A DNA stretch of 64,000 nucleotides, taken from Actinomucor elegans (Eukaryota; Mucoromycota; Mucoromycetes; Mucorales; Mucoraceae). How positions within the stretch are numbered: the first letter of the stretch is position 1; each line of letters starts with the position of its first letter. The stretch spans positions 868,001 through 932,000 of the forward strand of contig JAMSLZ010000003.1 in NCBI GenBank assembly GCA_026027325.1, in the 5' to 3' direction. The position numbers were made by a program, and so were the translations under genes. The notes beneath the pieces were generated by a model that was given only the letters and a program-made list of their open reading frames with translations, did not search any database and was not told the DNA's origin. Shown in pieces: positions 1 through 10,206 of this stretch.

Positions 1-297
1 TAAGCCTACTGCGTACCAAAGCGTTTAAATCTAATCCGACTCGTAGATAAAACGTGTGTTCTTTGAGTAACAAGTATAAAAAAATGAAACCGTATTCCCT
101 ATTGATCTTGAACGTGTAAGATAATCAATGATAATACGCAAACAAGAGGCGCAGCTGAACTTTCAGCATAGTTTTCTAGTGCGAATAGTGCTATACAGCT
201 CCATAAGTTAATTAGGATCTAAAACATTATTCATGAGTTATTGTTTGTTAGTGCTTGCAAGTGCTTGATAACGATCGAAGCTTGACATGGGTTTTCT

Positions 298-368
<71 letters not shown>

Positions 369-1622
369 GCATGATCTGTACATGGCTTCTGAAACAGCAA
401 AGAAGGCACCTCATTTTCTGTAATTTTATACTATCTAATTAACTGAGATTTATATTTTCAATATCCTGCTCTATATTGCGAGCATAAACTTTATCTACTA
501 AGCAAACAGAGCGATTTCACGCTTAGATTAAACCACTGCTAACCAATGGTATCTTATAACTACCATGCTTGCATGTGTTGGGTTAGTGTAATTTATAACT
601 ATATTTATAATTCAAGACAAACTACAAGAAGCCGAGGGCTTATGAATGTATGAAGTTTAGGTTAATACCGCGCGATTTACAGATTATTGCACGAGTGTTG
701 GAAAAAAAAAAGACAGAATATAACTTGTCTAACATGAGTTTCATTCATTTCCAGACCTTGCAGCTTTACTGTATGTATCAACCTATTTGCTTATAACACG
801 TAAAACGCAGGACTTTTTCAAGTGAGTATATCAAGTTTCGCTATTCCTCTTCAAATATTCAAGTGAGGAAGAATGGTAGACTATTTCCCTTGTTCAAAAA
901 GCATAATGTATTGATATCATCGTAGGAGAAGCAGAAGCATGTCCACGAGTAGGACGGTCAACTTCAAGGTAGAAGGTGGATAGATTGTCGGACAGAATAT
1001 GTAAACGGTAATCATGATCGTGCTATCTTGTCATATTCTAGGGTTTATTTGCCGCTGCTGGGTAATCATTACTGAGAGTGGAGAGTTTCATAGTGACTGA
1101 AACCGATTGACGATCCTAAGCAATGCTTTAAATGGAGAAGCGCCTCAGGACTAGTAGGGTTAATCAGAGGTAAACGCTGAAGCTTTTGAGTACCTATTTG
1201 AAATAAGGTGCATAGTTAATTCAACTATTATGTATAATTTAATGGCGATTTGGATAATATTACCAAAAATTGCCCTCAGCTTTCACATCGCCTGTTGAAA
1301 AAGTTGTTTGTTGAGTAACCATAGTTATATTGAATTTTATACTTTTGACTTGATCAAATAGTTACTGCATCGCCAAAAGTTATGGCATAGATACAGTTGC
1401 AGACTCTATTCACAGCACAATGCGTGTTAGGATTGGTCTTCAAATTAGTAGATCTTTGGTTTTTTGTCGTGTTTATCTCTTCTTTGCAGTGTAATGGCTT
1501 TATATTTCTCCTTTTGAAAAGGTCGACTACTACCAATTGAGAACTTGAATGCCTATAAATATAGAAATATTGACTTGGCAGCAGAAGGTTACAGTGTAAC
1601 ATTCGTCTTATTGTCATTTACA
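1..1622. other. AT-rich intergenic region without a supported gene
   Basis: I see no open frame with recognisable protein character on either strand. The region holds a long poly-T tract and AT-rich DNA, and ends with the promoter of the chitin deacetylase gene that follows. Short open frames near 1354-1617 on the minus strand overlap that promoter and have no family features. Confidence 0.6.
300..363. repeat. 64-base poly-T tract
   Basis: An uninterrupted run of T covers 300-363, longer than any other homopolymer in the window (others are 25-29 bases). Read on the minus strand it is a 64-base poly-A. It could be a retroposition tail, a slippage-prone microsatellite, or an assembly artefact; no target-site duplication could be found by eye. 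Confidence 0.9.
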
Positions 1623-1629
1623 TATAAAA
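1623..1629 (+). promoter_or_regulatory. TATA box of chitin deacetylase gene 1
   Basis: TATAAAA lies 76 bases upstream of the chosen ATG at 1699, a sensible distance for a fungal promoter with a short leader. A second AT-rich match (TATAAATATA) lies further upstream around 1554. Confidence 0.5.
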
Positions 1630-1698
1630 GGTCTGGTAGTTTTACTAGTGTTTCTTCTTCAAAACAAAACCCCATACCACTCCCTTCCTTCATTCATT

Positions 1699-3404
1699 AT
1701 GTTTATCACCAAGTCATTGGTACTCATTGCTGGTGCTGCCCAGGTTTACGCTGCTACATCTACTAGCAGCGGCCTTGTTGCCCAAGTTTCTCCTGTCTTT
1801 CCTTCATCAATGACTAAACCTACTGGCGTTGTGACCGAATACAACCCTGATCAATTTGACAAAACCACCCCTTTATCGAATGAACGTTTGAAGGGATACC
1901 CTTCTACCTGGGAATCTCCTCCTACCAACACTGCTGAAGTCAAGGCTGTTTATAATTCCATCGACTGGAGCAAAGTCCCCAAGGCACCTGTTAGAAAGCA
2001 AAAATCCGATGGTAGCTGGGTTTCCACCTCTGATGGACCCTCCGATCCTTACTGTTGGTGGTCCTCAACCAACTGTAAGAAGCCCAAGGTTTCTTACTTG
2101 CCTGAAGACGTCTACACTTGTCCCAATCAAGGTGATTGGGGTTTGAATTACGATGATGGACCCTTCAACAAGTATGACGATGAAAACGCTGCTAAGGAAA
2201 ATCCTTATGCCGAGCCCGCTTTATATAACTTTTTGGCAAAGACTAACCAAAAGGCCTCTCTTTTCGTAAGTGACCTTTTTAGATAATTGATCGAAACACG
2301 ACTAATTGTGTATTTTTTTTTAAATAGTACATTGGTTCCAACGTTGTAAACTATCCTGCTGCTGCTAAGCGTGGTTTGAATGATGGTCATCATCTTTGTG
2401 TTCATACTTGGTCTCATCCTCCCATGACTACTCAAACCAACGCTCAAGTCGTTGCTGAATTGTACTGGACTATTAAGGCTATCAAGGAAGCCACCGGTGT
2501 CACTTCCAAGTGCTGGCGTCCTCCTCAAGGTGATGTCGACGATCGTGTCCGTTCCATCGCCTGGCAAATGGGTCTCAGTACTATCCTCTGGGATGAAGAT
2601 ACTGATGATTGGAACATGCCTGCTCCTGGTGGCGGAAACCTTTCTCCCAAGAAGGTCGATGCCAAGTTCCAAAACTGGATCGATAACTATACATCTGGTA
2701 AAGATAAGCACGGCCATATTGTCCTCGAACACGAACTCAACAGTGCCACTGTCAACATGTCCATGCACTGGATGCCCAAGCTCCAAGAAGTCTTTAACGT
2801 TGTTCCTGCTTTAGCTTGTAATGGTATCACTCAACCTTACTGGGAAACACAATTTGTTTATCCTACTGAAAACGTCGATAACCCTGTTCCTACCCAGACC
2901 GCTACCACTGCTGCTCCCACTACTACTGCCCCCACTGATCCTGCTACCTGTACATGGGGTTGGTTCGGTTTAGGTCAAGGCAATGGCTATAACGGTGCTT
3001 GTTGTCAAGACCAAGCTGATTGTTGGGATGACTGTATCGCTGGTACCTGTAACGGTCCTGTCAACCCCAATGATGCTATTACAACCGGTACCGACTCTGC
3101 TGCTGTTCCTACTGAAACACCCGCTGCCTGTACATGGGGCTGGTTCGGTTTAGGTCAAGGCAATGGTTATAACGGTGCTTGTTGTCAAGACCAAGCTGAC
3201 TGTGTGGATGATTGTATCGCTGGTACATGTAACGGTCCTACTGGACCTGGCTCTGCCACTACTACTACTACCTCCAAGCCTGCTACTGCTAGCTGTATCC
3301 CTGGTGCCAGAGGCAAGAAGAGAGGTAACGGTGCTGATGATTACTGTTGTTCTTCTAGCGATGATTGTCTTGAGACCTGTAGAAAGGGCAAGTGTGGTCT
3401 CTAA
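1699..3404 (+). CDS. secreted chitin deacetylase (CE4) with three cysteine-rich C-terminal modules
   Basis: Carbohydrate esterase family 4 enzyme, expected to deacetylate chitin to chitosan at the cell wall. Exons 1699-2265 and 2328-3404 give 547 residues. The start at 1699 is preferred over the in-frame ATG at 1648 because it opens straight into a signal peptide (about 1-18). All NodB motifs are visible: YDDGP (D152, D153), HTWSH (H215, H219; zinc), RPPQG (R253), WDEDTDDW (277-284) and LEHE (H324). After a Thr/Pro linker (about 370-396) come three six-cysteine modules (398-430, 458-490, 512-545). The first two are nearly identical; the third is diverged and basic. By spacing they resemble chitin-binding or knottin-like modules, but I cannot name the family. 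A poly(A) signal AATAAA is at 3466. The neighbour is a second deacetylase, tail to tail. Confidence 0.93.
2948..3239 (+). repeat. 180-base tandem duplication encoding two cysteine-rich modules
   Basis: Bases 2948-3059 and 3128-3239 are nearly identical and offset by exactly 180 bases (60 codons). Differences are mostly synonymous, except W at residue 422 replaced by V in the second copy. This points to a recent duplication or to gene conversion. Confidence 0.85.
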
Positions 3405-3596
3405 ATTAATATGATTGTAAACTATACTTTATTACTATTAGCGTTTCAATATTTTTGCAATATATAATAAAGATGTATATTCACCATTTAAATAAATAAA
3501 TAATATAACAAAAGACTACGTATATATAATATATATACTTTTTTTTTTTTTTTTTTTTTTTTTTTACAGACAAAGATTTGTAAAATGGCATGTTAG
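3405..3596. other. short convergent spacer with 3' ends and T25 tract
   Basis: This 192-base spacer separates the two tail-to-tail deacetylase genes. It carries AATAAA for the plus-strand gene at 3466 and a 25-base T run (3541-3565), which is poly-A on the minus strand just past the end of the second gene. Confidence 0.6.
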
Positions 3597-5175
3597 TTAG
3601 AATATTGGTGATAACATTGATAAATAAACACATTTTCCTTTTTTACAGGTGCCAATGCAATCTTGACTAGTAATACAGCAATAGTTTTTACGGCCATCGG
3701 CTCGCTTTTTACCTGCTGAACCAGCAATGCAAGAGCCAGAGGTGGGTGTAGGAGATTTGATAGTTGTTTTAGTGGCTGATGTTTTCGTTGTGGTGGTCTT
3801 TTTAGTGGTAGTTACAATAGTAGTCTCAGCAGTAGTAGCAGTGGCAGCAGTAGCAGCAGTAGCAGCAGTAACAGTAGTAGTAGCGACAGTAGTAGCAGCA
3901 GCGGTAGTACCTACAGTAGTAGCAGTTGTAACGCCTGCAACTTCGGCTGCAATAGTCTTAGTACTATCTTTCCTAGCAATACTCGGAATGCTATCTTGAT
4001 TATTTGTTGGATAAACAAAGCTCTCTTCCCAGTAAGGCTTTGTAATTCCATTACATGCCAAAGCAGAAACAACGTTAAACACCTCTTGCAACTTGGGCAT
4101 CCAGTGCATGGATACATTCACAGTAGCATGATTAAGCTCATGTTCAAGCACAATTCTACCTGACCTATCTATACCAGATTTATAATCATCGATCCAGGCT
4201 TGAAATTTGTCATCTACAACCTTGGGGGAAGCTGTACCGCCACCAGGCGCCGGCAAGGCCCAATCCTGTGTATCGGCATCCCACATGATGTTGCGCAAAC
4301 CCATTTGCCATGCAATTGCACGAACGCGATCATCAATATCACCTTGTGGTGGGCGGAAGCAACGTGACGTTACACCGGTAGCAGCTTTGATGGCCTTCAA
4401 TGTCCAGTAGAGTTCAGCAACGATTTCGACATTGGTCTGTGTAGTGAGCGGAGGATGAGACCAGGTATGTACGCAGAGATGATGGCCATCGTTCAGGCCT
4501 CGCCGAGCTGCAGCAGGATAGGACACGACATTGGAGCCAATATACTAACCATTGATGTATTGGTGAGTAAACAAATTCTTTATGATATGTATGTACATAA
4601 CTTACAAAGAGAGATGCATGTAATCCTTGTTCCGCCAAAAAGTTATAGAGAGCAGGCTCCGCATACTTGTTTTCAAGAGCAGCATTGGCATCTGTGTATC
4701 GATTGAAAGGTCCATCGTCGTAGTTCAATCCCCAATCACCCTGACGAGGGCATGTGTAAAGATCGGGAGGTAAATCTGGAGATTTAGGAGTAAGACAGTT
4801 CGTTGAAGACCACCAGCAATAAGGATCATCGGGTCCATCGCTGTTCGAGACCCAGCTACCATCGGAATACCGTGCTCTTACGGGAGCATTTGGTACTTTA
4901 GTCCAATCAATAGCATTAAACGCTGCCTGGACTTCTGCACTATTAGTGTCTGGCTTAGACCAAGGCTCTGGGAATCCAAACAAAGGTGCTGTAGCGAGAG
5001 AAGATTCGGTATCGTAGGGACCTGGATTGTATGAAGTAACTACACCAGAAGGTTTGGCTAGGTTGGGAAAGGTAGGAGAAAACTGAGGTGCTAGTGCACG
5101 CTTACGGATAGTGGCTGCATTGACATGAGCAAATGCTGCAGTAATAAATATTGCAATAGACTTGTTAATTAACAT
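3597..5175 (-). CDS. secreted chitin deacetylase (CE4), paralogue with one cysteine-rich module
   Basis: Second CE4 chitin deacetylase, 505 residues from exons 5175-4606 and 4544-3597. The intron sits at exactly the same codon position as in the neighbouring gene. The start at 5175 is chosen because it opens into a signal peptide ending near HVNA; a longer open frame upstream reads through leader sequence. The motifs YDDGP, HTWSH, RPPQG, WDADTQDW and LEHE are all present, so it should be active. Instead of three cysteine modules it has a long Ala/Thr/Val-rich linker (coded by 3750-3960) and a single six-cysteine module followed by a short hydrophobic tail. The linker looks O-mannosylated or wall-anchored (inference). 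A TATATATAA element near 5250 lies about 75 bases upstream. It probably arose with its neighbour by an inverted duplication. Confidence 0.92.
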
Positions 5176-6841
5176 AGCGGCTGAAGAAAGATACCGGAAA
5201 GAAAAAATATAAAGGAATGGAAAGCGTAGAAAAAAAAGAAAAAAGCCAGTATATATAATATTCAAAGAAGATGAGAAGAAGGAGAGATCAATGAGTACGG
5301 GTTGCTCTTCTGTAAGCTTCTTGAAACAAGAAGATCGTAACAAGATCAGTACATCGTGATTTACCTGCTTTTGTATATATAACAATGTCTCTTGTCTTCC
5401 ATAATTAGCTGATTCCTTCAGAATTACATAAATATACAGTAAATTCATCAATTTCTAGGGCTGATCTCCCACTTGCATGTAGCATTTGATTTATAATAAG
5501 ATCATTATTTTTATAAAAGGTTAAATGGTGTTTCTCTTTGTTCTACGAGAATATTTCATTACTGTCATCTTTACTTATATACTCAAACCTGGTTCCCTTA
5601 CATGTCCTAATTCCTATCATCCAAGTGCTCAATAAAGATGCTTATGCTATTATAGATTTAAGTATATACGATTTTATATCAAAAGTTTATAAGGAGATAA
5701 TTGTATACCCATGTTTAGCTTCCTAACTAGAGTGCACTGCTTTTTTAATTGGTCTAGAGGCTTCTATGATTATAATGATTTATGGGATAATGAAAAAACG
5801 CTTTGATTTCTATTGGACTGTTGGAGATTTATCAACTAACACTAGAGGTTCTCTTAAATTTAAGCTATTTACTTTATTTTAGTTTTTTTCAAGTTATCAT
5901 ATGGTTGATATAGGAAAGAAATTTAGCGAAAAGGTAAGTCAAACAAAATGGTCCATTTAATAATGCGAAAGCCCCTCACCTGATTAAGATACCTCTGATA
6001 AAAGACGATTTGTGATAGTTTTATAAACGCAGTTAAAACTCGAGCATTTGATATACAATGAAATTGGAAAAAAAATATAGTTGGATACTCTCATATGTTT
6101 TAAGTCTGCATAATTAATATACTATATCTCTAAAACGCTACCTTTTCACTCTATAATAAAAAGCACTTTTTTTGAACATTTCGGCTTAACAGTAGTATTA
6201 TGAGCCCTTGGAATTTTTTCTTTCTGAAACCAAACCTTTTTTCACCCTTCTACATTTCTTAAGCAGTACTAGTCTAATATTATATCTGATTGTTATTTCA
6301 GAAGAAACTACTGAAGCTACTGAAACAATTATACAATGAATATTATACATTTTCGTGATTGATCATGAATTACATACATTATATATGATCAAGATCTAAT
6401 GATCAATAAATCTTTCAGTCAATCCAGATTGAATATTGCATCTAATGACCAGTATTTATTCCTTTGAATGAACTGCTGCATCTACTGAAACCATTATTTG
6501 ATGGACATCCGCTAATGATGAACAATATACTATTACATAGTAGCCGTAGTTGCCTCCTCAACAAAGCATCGCTTCAATAGCAACTATTTCAGATCATCAG
6601 ATAATCAAGTTTTTATATGGTGAATATAGTTATATGGCAGTATAAATATTTTGTATCAGTGTTTGTTATATTGTTGATTCTACACAAAATTGCTATTAGG
6701 ATATATCTATCAATTGGACTTTTTTTCCACCTGAGATTTTCGGAGTTACAATGCTTTCTATAACAAAGCACCGTTGACTTTGTCTTTTTTTTTTTTTTGC
6801 TGCGCATCACCAAACAATTCTTTACTCTTTCTATTTATACC
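5176..6841. other. AT-rich spacer with one dispersed-repeat copy
   Basis: The first part is the promoter of the minus-strand deacetylase. No gene is supported in the rest; short open frames at 5538-5726 and 6613-6813 show no family features. Bases 6386-6500 hold a reverse-oriented copy of the dispersed repeat described separately. A T tract just before 6800 precedes the CDK7-type gene. Confidence 0.55.
6386..6500 (-). repeat. dispersed bipartite intergenic repeat, copy 1
   Basis: Contains AATCTTTCAGTC, then the core AATATTGCATCTAAT (6432-6446) and, about 38 bases on, the second block TGCATCTACTG. The same two-block layout recurs near 43.65, 43.82 and 54.52 kb. Confidence 0.5.
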
Positions 6842-8156
6842 ATGGATTCTGACGATGCTGAAGAAGTCAATATTCACACTGAAAAAAAATATGTTAAAGA
6901 TGCTAAAGTAGGCGAGGGTACCTATGCTGTTGTATACAGTGGTACGTTAATTATTCTACATTTTTGCGAGTTGGATCTAAAATGCGTCATTTAGGTACTG
7001 CCGTCAACACTGGTAGAAAAGTAGCTATTAAAAAGATCAAAATGGGTCAATTCAAAGACGGCCTTGACTTGACGGCGATTCGAGAAGTGAAGTATCTGCA
7101 AGAATTACGCCATCCCAACGTGATCGAAGTATGGAATTGTCAGAAATTTAATGGCAGTCTTTGACTTGATCTCATCCCTCCATTTTTTTTCATTTTATTT
7201 CTTTAGTTAATTGACGTGTATTCGCACAAAACGAATTTGAATTTGGTCTTGGAGTACCTTGATTCGGATTTGGAACAAGTGATCAAGGACAAGAGTATCT
7301 TGTTTATGCCAGCAGATATTAAATCATGGATGGTGATGATGCTAAGAGGTCTAGATCACTGTCATCGTCATTTCGTTTTGCATAGAGTACATGTTTTTCT
7401 TTAAACAAGTTACTTGTATTTTTTTTTATTGACACATGTACCTTAGGATATGAAGCCAAATAACTTGCTGTTAACAGCAGGCGGGGTGCTTAAAATTGCA
7501 GATTTTGGTTTGGCAAGAGATTGGGGAGATCCATCCAAGCAAATGACCTCTCAAGTGGTGACAAGGTAATAGAAAACCAAATACCCATGGCCGACTCATT
7601 AATATTTAACTATACAAACGTGTATAGGTGGTATCGATCACCTGAATTGCTATTTGGCGCCAAAGAATACTCATATGCAGTTGATATATGGGCAGTAGGA
7701 TGTATTTTTGCTGAACTCATGTTGAGAACACCCTATATCGCAGGTGATTCAGATATGGATCAACTTTTCAAGATATTCCATGCTTTGGGTACACCTACAG
7801 AAGCTGATTGGCCTGGAATGACTTCTTTACCTGATTATATCCAGTTTAAATCGTTTCCTAAACCGCCATTACGACAATATTTTACAGCAGCTGGCACGGA
7901 TGCGCTAAACCTGTTGGAACAGATGCTTGTATACGATCCTAATAAACGTTGGACAGCTGAGGAATGCCTAGGCCATTCGTACTTTAGAAATACACCTTTA
8001 GCGACTTTGCCAGAGAAACTACCGCAATTAAAAACAAGTCCTACTTCAACCACCAAGTCGTCTTCAGAATTTGTTTCCAAGCTCAAGCGTAAAGCCGAAG
8101 AAGATATGAATGGCGATAGTAGAAAGATTGGAAGGAAATTAAACTTTGTAGCTTGA
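6842..8156 (+). CDS. CDK7/Kin28-type cyclin-dependent kinase
   Basis: Catalytic kinase of the TFIIH/CAK complex: it phosphorylates the RNA polymerase II C-terminal domain and activates other CDKs in the nucleus. Five exons (6842-6941, 6995-7128, 7207-7386, 7447-7565, 7628-8156) give 353 residues, close to the usual ~346. Visible: glycine loop GEGTYAVVY (24-32), Lys46 in AIKKIK, Glu64 in TAIREVK (the C-helix, a CDK7-like variant of PSTAIRE), HRDMKPNN (137-144), DFG (157-159), and a T-loop Thr172 followed by [17 protein letters not shown], the CDK7 signature. GDSDMDQL and [10 protein letters not shown] also match CDK7 rather than CDK1. The C-terminal tail is basic. All introns are 53-78 bases, GT-AG. 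Confidence 0.95.
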
Positions 8157-9276
8157 AAAGAAGAAACGAATGCTATATAATAATAATACATAATCCTTTT
8201 TTTATTATTTACATGCATGCTTCTCTCATTATCCTTGGTTTTGGCGCATGTACATTTACTTTGCTGCTGTTTAACAGAATGATGGCTTAAATTTAATTGG
8301 CCCTTAGAGACTAACATATTCTGAAATCTCAGATTTTTTTGTTTTCTTTTTCTTTTCTTTTACATTAATGCAACATAAATATAATAAAAAATAACACCAA
8401 GAAAGTTACATTTTATCTTAACATAGTTTTTTTTTATAATTTTATTACGCATCTAATGATGCAAACATAATTCTAAACTTGCTGCAGAAATTTCGAGTTA
8501 TTGTCAAATGATGGCTGATTTTTTGGATTTGCTTGATTTGAGCTTTCAAGTCGAATTTTTTCTATGAAATAAATAATGAAATAAACAATTAAGAAATATC
8601 TCAGAATACTTGCATATATATATAAAATACTTCGAATATAAAGTTTTCTTGATGAAAGATGTAGTTGAGCTTTTCAAAAAAAAATTAAACCAAGAGGTAT
8701 CCACCGAAATGTTTAAAAACTGTACTCTGCTATTTTTATTGGTCAACCGAGAAGATGCAGCAACAGCAGTAATAATAGTTTGCGCATCTTCATTGGATAA
8801 CGGAGATAGAATATTCGAGAAAATAATGACCCAGGGTTGGATCAAACACGACTTTTAATTTAATATGGTCTCTTGATAAAACGCTTATATCATTACTAGC
8901 TATCTTAAAAAAGAAATGAATTGCACATTTAATATGCAAAAGTGTTGCGTTTCATATATAAATAAAAAACACGTATAATGCTTGATCCATTATCTATACT
9001 TTATTACAAGATTTGGTGTTCAAACATGTTTTATTTTGACAAGCATAGACGCTTTAAATACTTTTAAGCTTGCCATCAAAACATGTTTTTATTATAGATT
9101 TTGCCATCGATATCATTAAAAAAATAAATCTAATATTTGAGCAAATCGAAACGAGAGAGGTACACCTTTCGAGCAAAAGCAGTCCTGTGTACTATACCAA
9201 AATAACAACAGGAACACATTTTGTTTTCATTGTTTTCATTGTTCAAGACGTTGTTTTACTTTCTAAACTTCAAAAA
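8157..9276. other. AT-rich spacer; overlapping weak ORFs only
   Basis: Two overlapping open frames on opposite strands (8610-8858 plus, 8546-8845 minus) cover the same bases. I cannot recognise either protein, and at most one can be real. No splice-consistent extension was found for either. The rest is AT-rich with TATA-like stretches near 8960, and includes the promoter of the Stc1-type gene. Confidence 0.5.
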
Positions 9277-9997
9277 ATGAACCACCAAGACACTTCTAGT
9301 AGATATAATAGTAACTTTAATACCTACGGTAATGGAGCCAATGGTAAGCTTAGATCATCTCAAACACGATTTTTTTTTAAAGAAAAGTTTCCTCGTCCTT
9401 TCAAAAAGTTTCAAATTGAACTTAATCGATCTTTTCTTCTTCTTTATTCACCATTAGATCAAGCTGAAGAGTTAAAAACATTGCGATGTGTCTTTTGTGA
9501 CGTGGTAAGTCTTTCATTTGAATATTTTAATGTACTGATATTCAAGCAAAACTTCCAAAAAATTGTTAGGAAAAGCCATTAGATGCCTTCTCTGCAACTC
9601 AAATCCAAAGGGCCACATATAACCGTAAGTACGTGAAGGGGAAAAGGGGAGTTACCATTATCATTTAATTAACTTTAATGCGGTTTGTAGCCTTTGCTCC
9701 ACCTTCATACAATAACAAGAAAAAGACTATCAGTTGTAAAAAGTGTACACCCTCGCAGACTACGCATTTGACTTGTATGATTTGTTCAAAGACTCAAACA
9801 TTAGACAAGTTTGCTAAGGTACAATCAGTGATCTTAAAAAAAATTGATAAAGGTATTGATTTCTTTATTTGTAGTCTCAACGTAGAAATGCAGAAAAAGC
9901 TAGATGCATGAAATGTATAAAGAAGCGCGAGGAAGAAGATGTTTGGGCGTCTGATCCTGATACTGACAGTGAAGATGATTTCGATGATTTCTTGTAA
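9277..9997 (+). CDS. Stc1-domain protein (putative RNAi-heterochromatin adaptor)
   Basis: Five exons (9277-9343, 9458-9504, 9570-9624, 9691-9818, 9875-9997) give 139 residues. After a Gly/Asn/Ser-rich start come three zinc-ligand pairs: CVFC, then CKKC with LTCMIC, followed by the diagnostic block LDKFAKSQRRNAEKARCMKC. A C-terminal acidic tail follows (DPDTDSEDDFDDFL). This CxxC arrangement with a QRR block is that of the Stc1 domain. In fission yeast Stc1 is a LIM-like protein that links the Argonaute complex to the Clr4 methyltransferase complex. A role in RNA-directed heterochromatin here is inferred from the domain only; many fungi carry Stc1-domain proteins of unknown role. The start is the only ATG giving a continuous frame into the domain. 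Confidence 0.8.
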
Positions 9998-10009
9998 AAG
10001 CAAGGTTAA

Positions 10010-10011
<2 letters not shown>

Positions 10012-10040
<29 letters not shown>
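10012..10040. repeat. 29-base poly-A tract
   Basis: Uninterrupted A run in the 209-base spacer between the Stc1-type gene and the convergent coiled-coil gene, directly after AAATAAA, so it may overlap the 3' end signal of the former. Confidence 0.8.
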
Positions 10041-10043
<3 letters not shown>

Positions 10044-10206
10044 TATATATTTTATATGACTAAAAAGCATAGGAGGTAGTATATAGCTAATGGTTGCAGC
10101 GTAAAATGATAGTATATAGGATATAGTGTAAATATACATATTATATAATTATTAAATAGTACAGTGATGGGAGAAAAAAGTGTGAATGTCGAGTGAATGG
10201 GTGAGA

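Noticed and set aside
1354..1617. 87-codon minus-strand ORF upstream of the first chitin deacetylase
   Set aside because: It lies across the promoter and has no coding features.
8546..8858. Overlapping ORFs on both strands in the spacer after the CDK7-type gene
   Set aside because: Neither is recognisable; no supporting splice sites or family motif.
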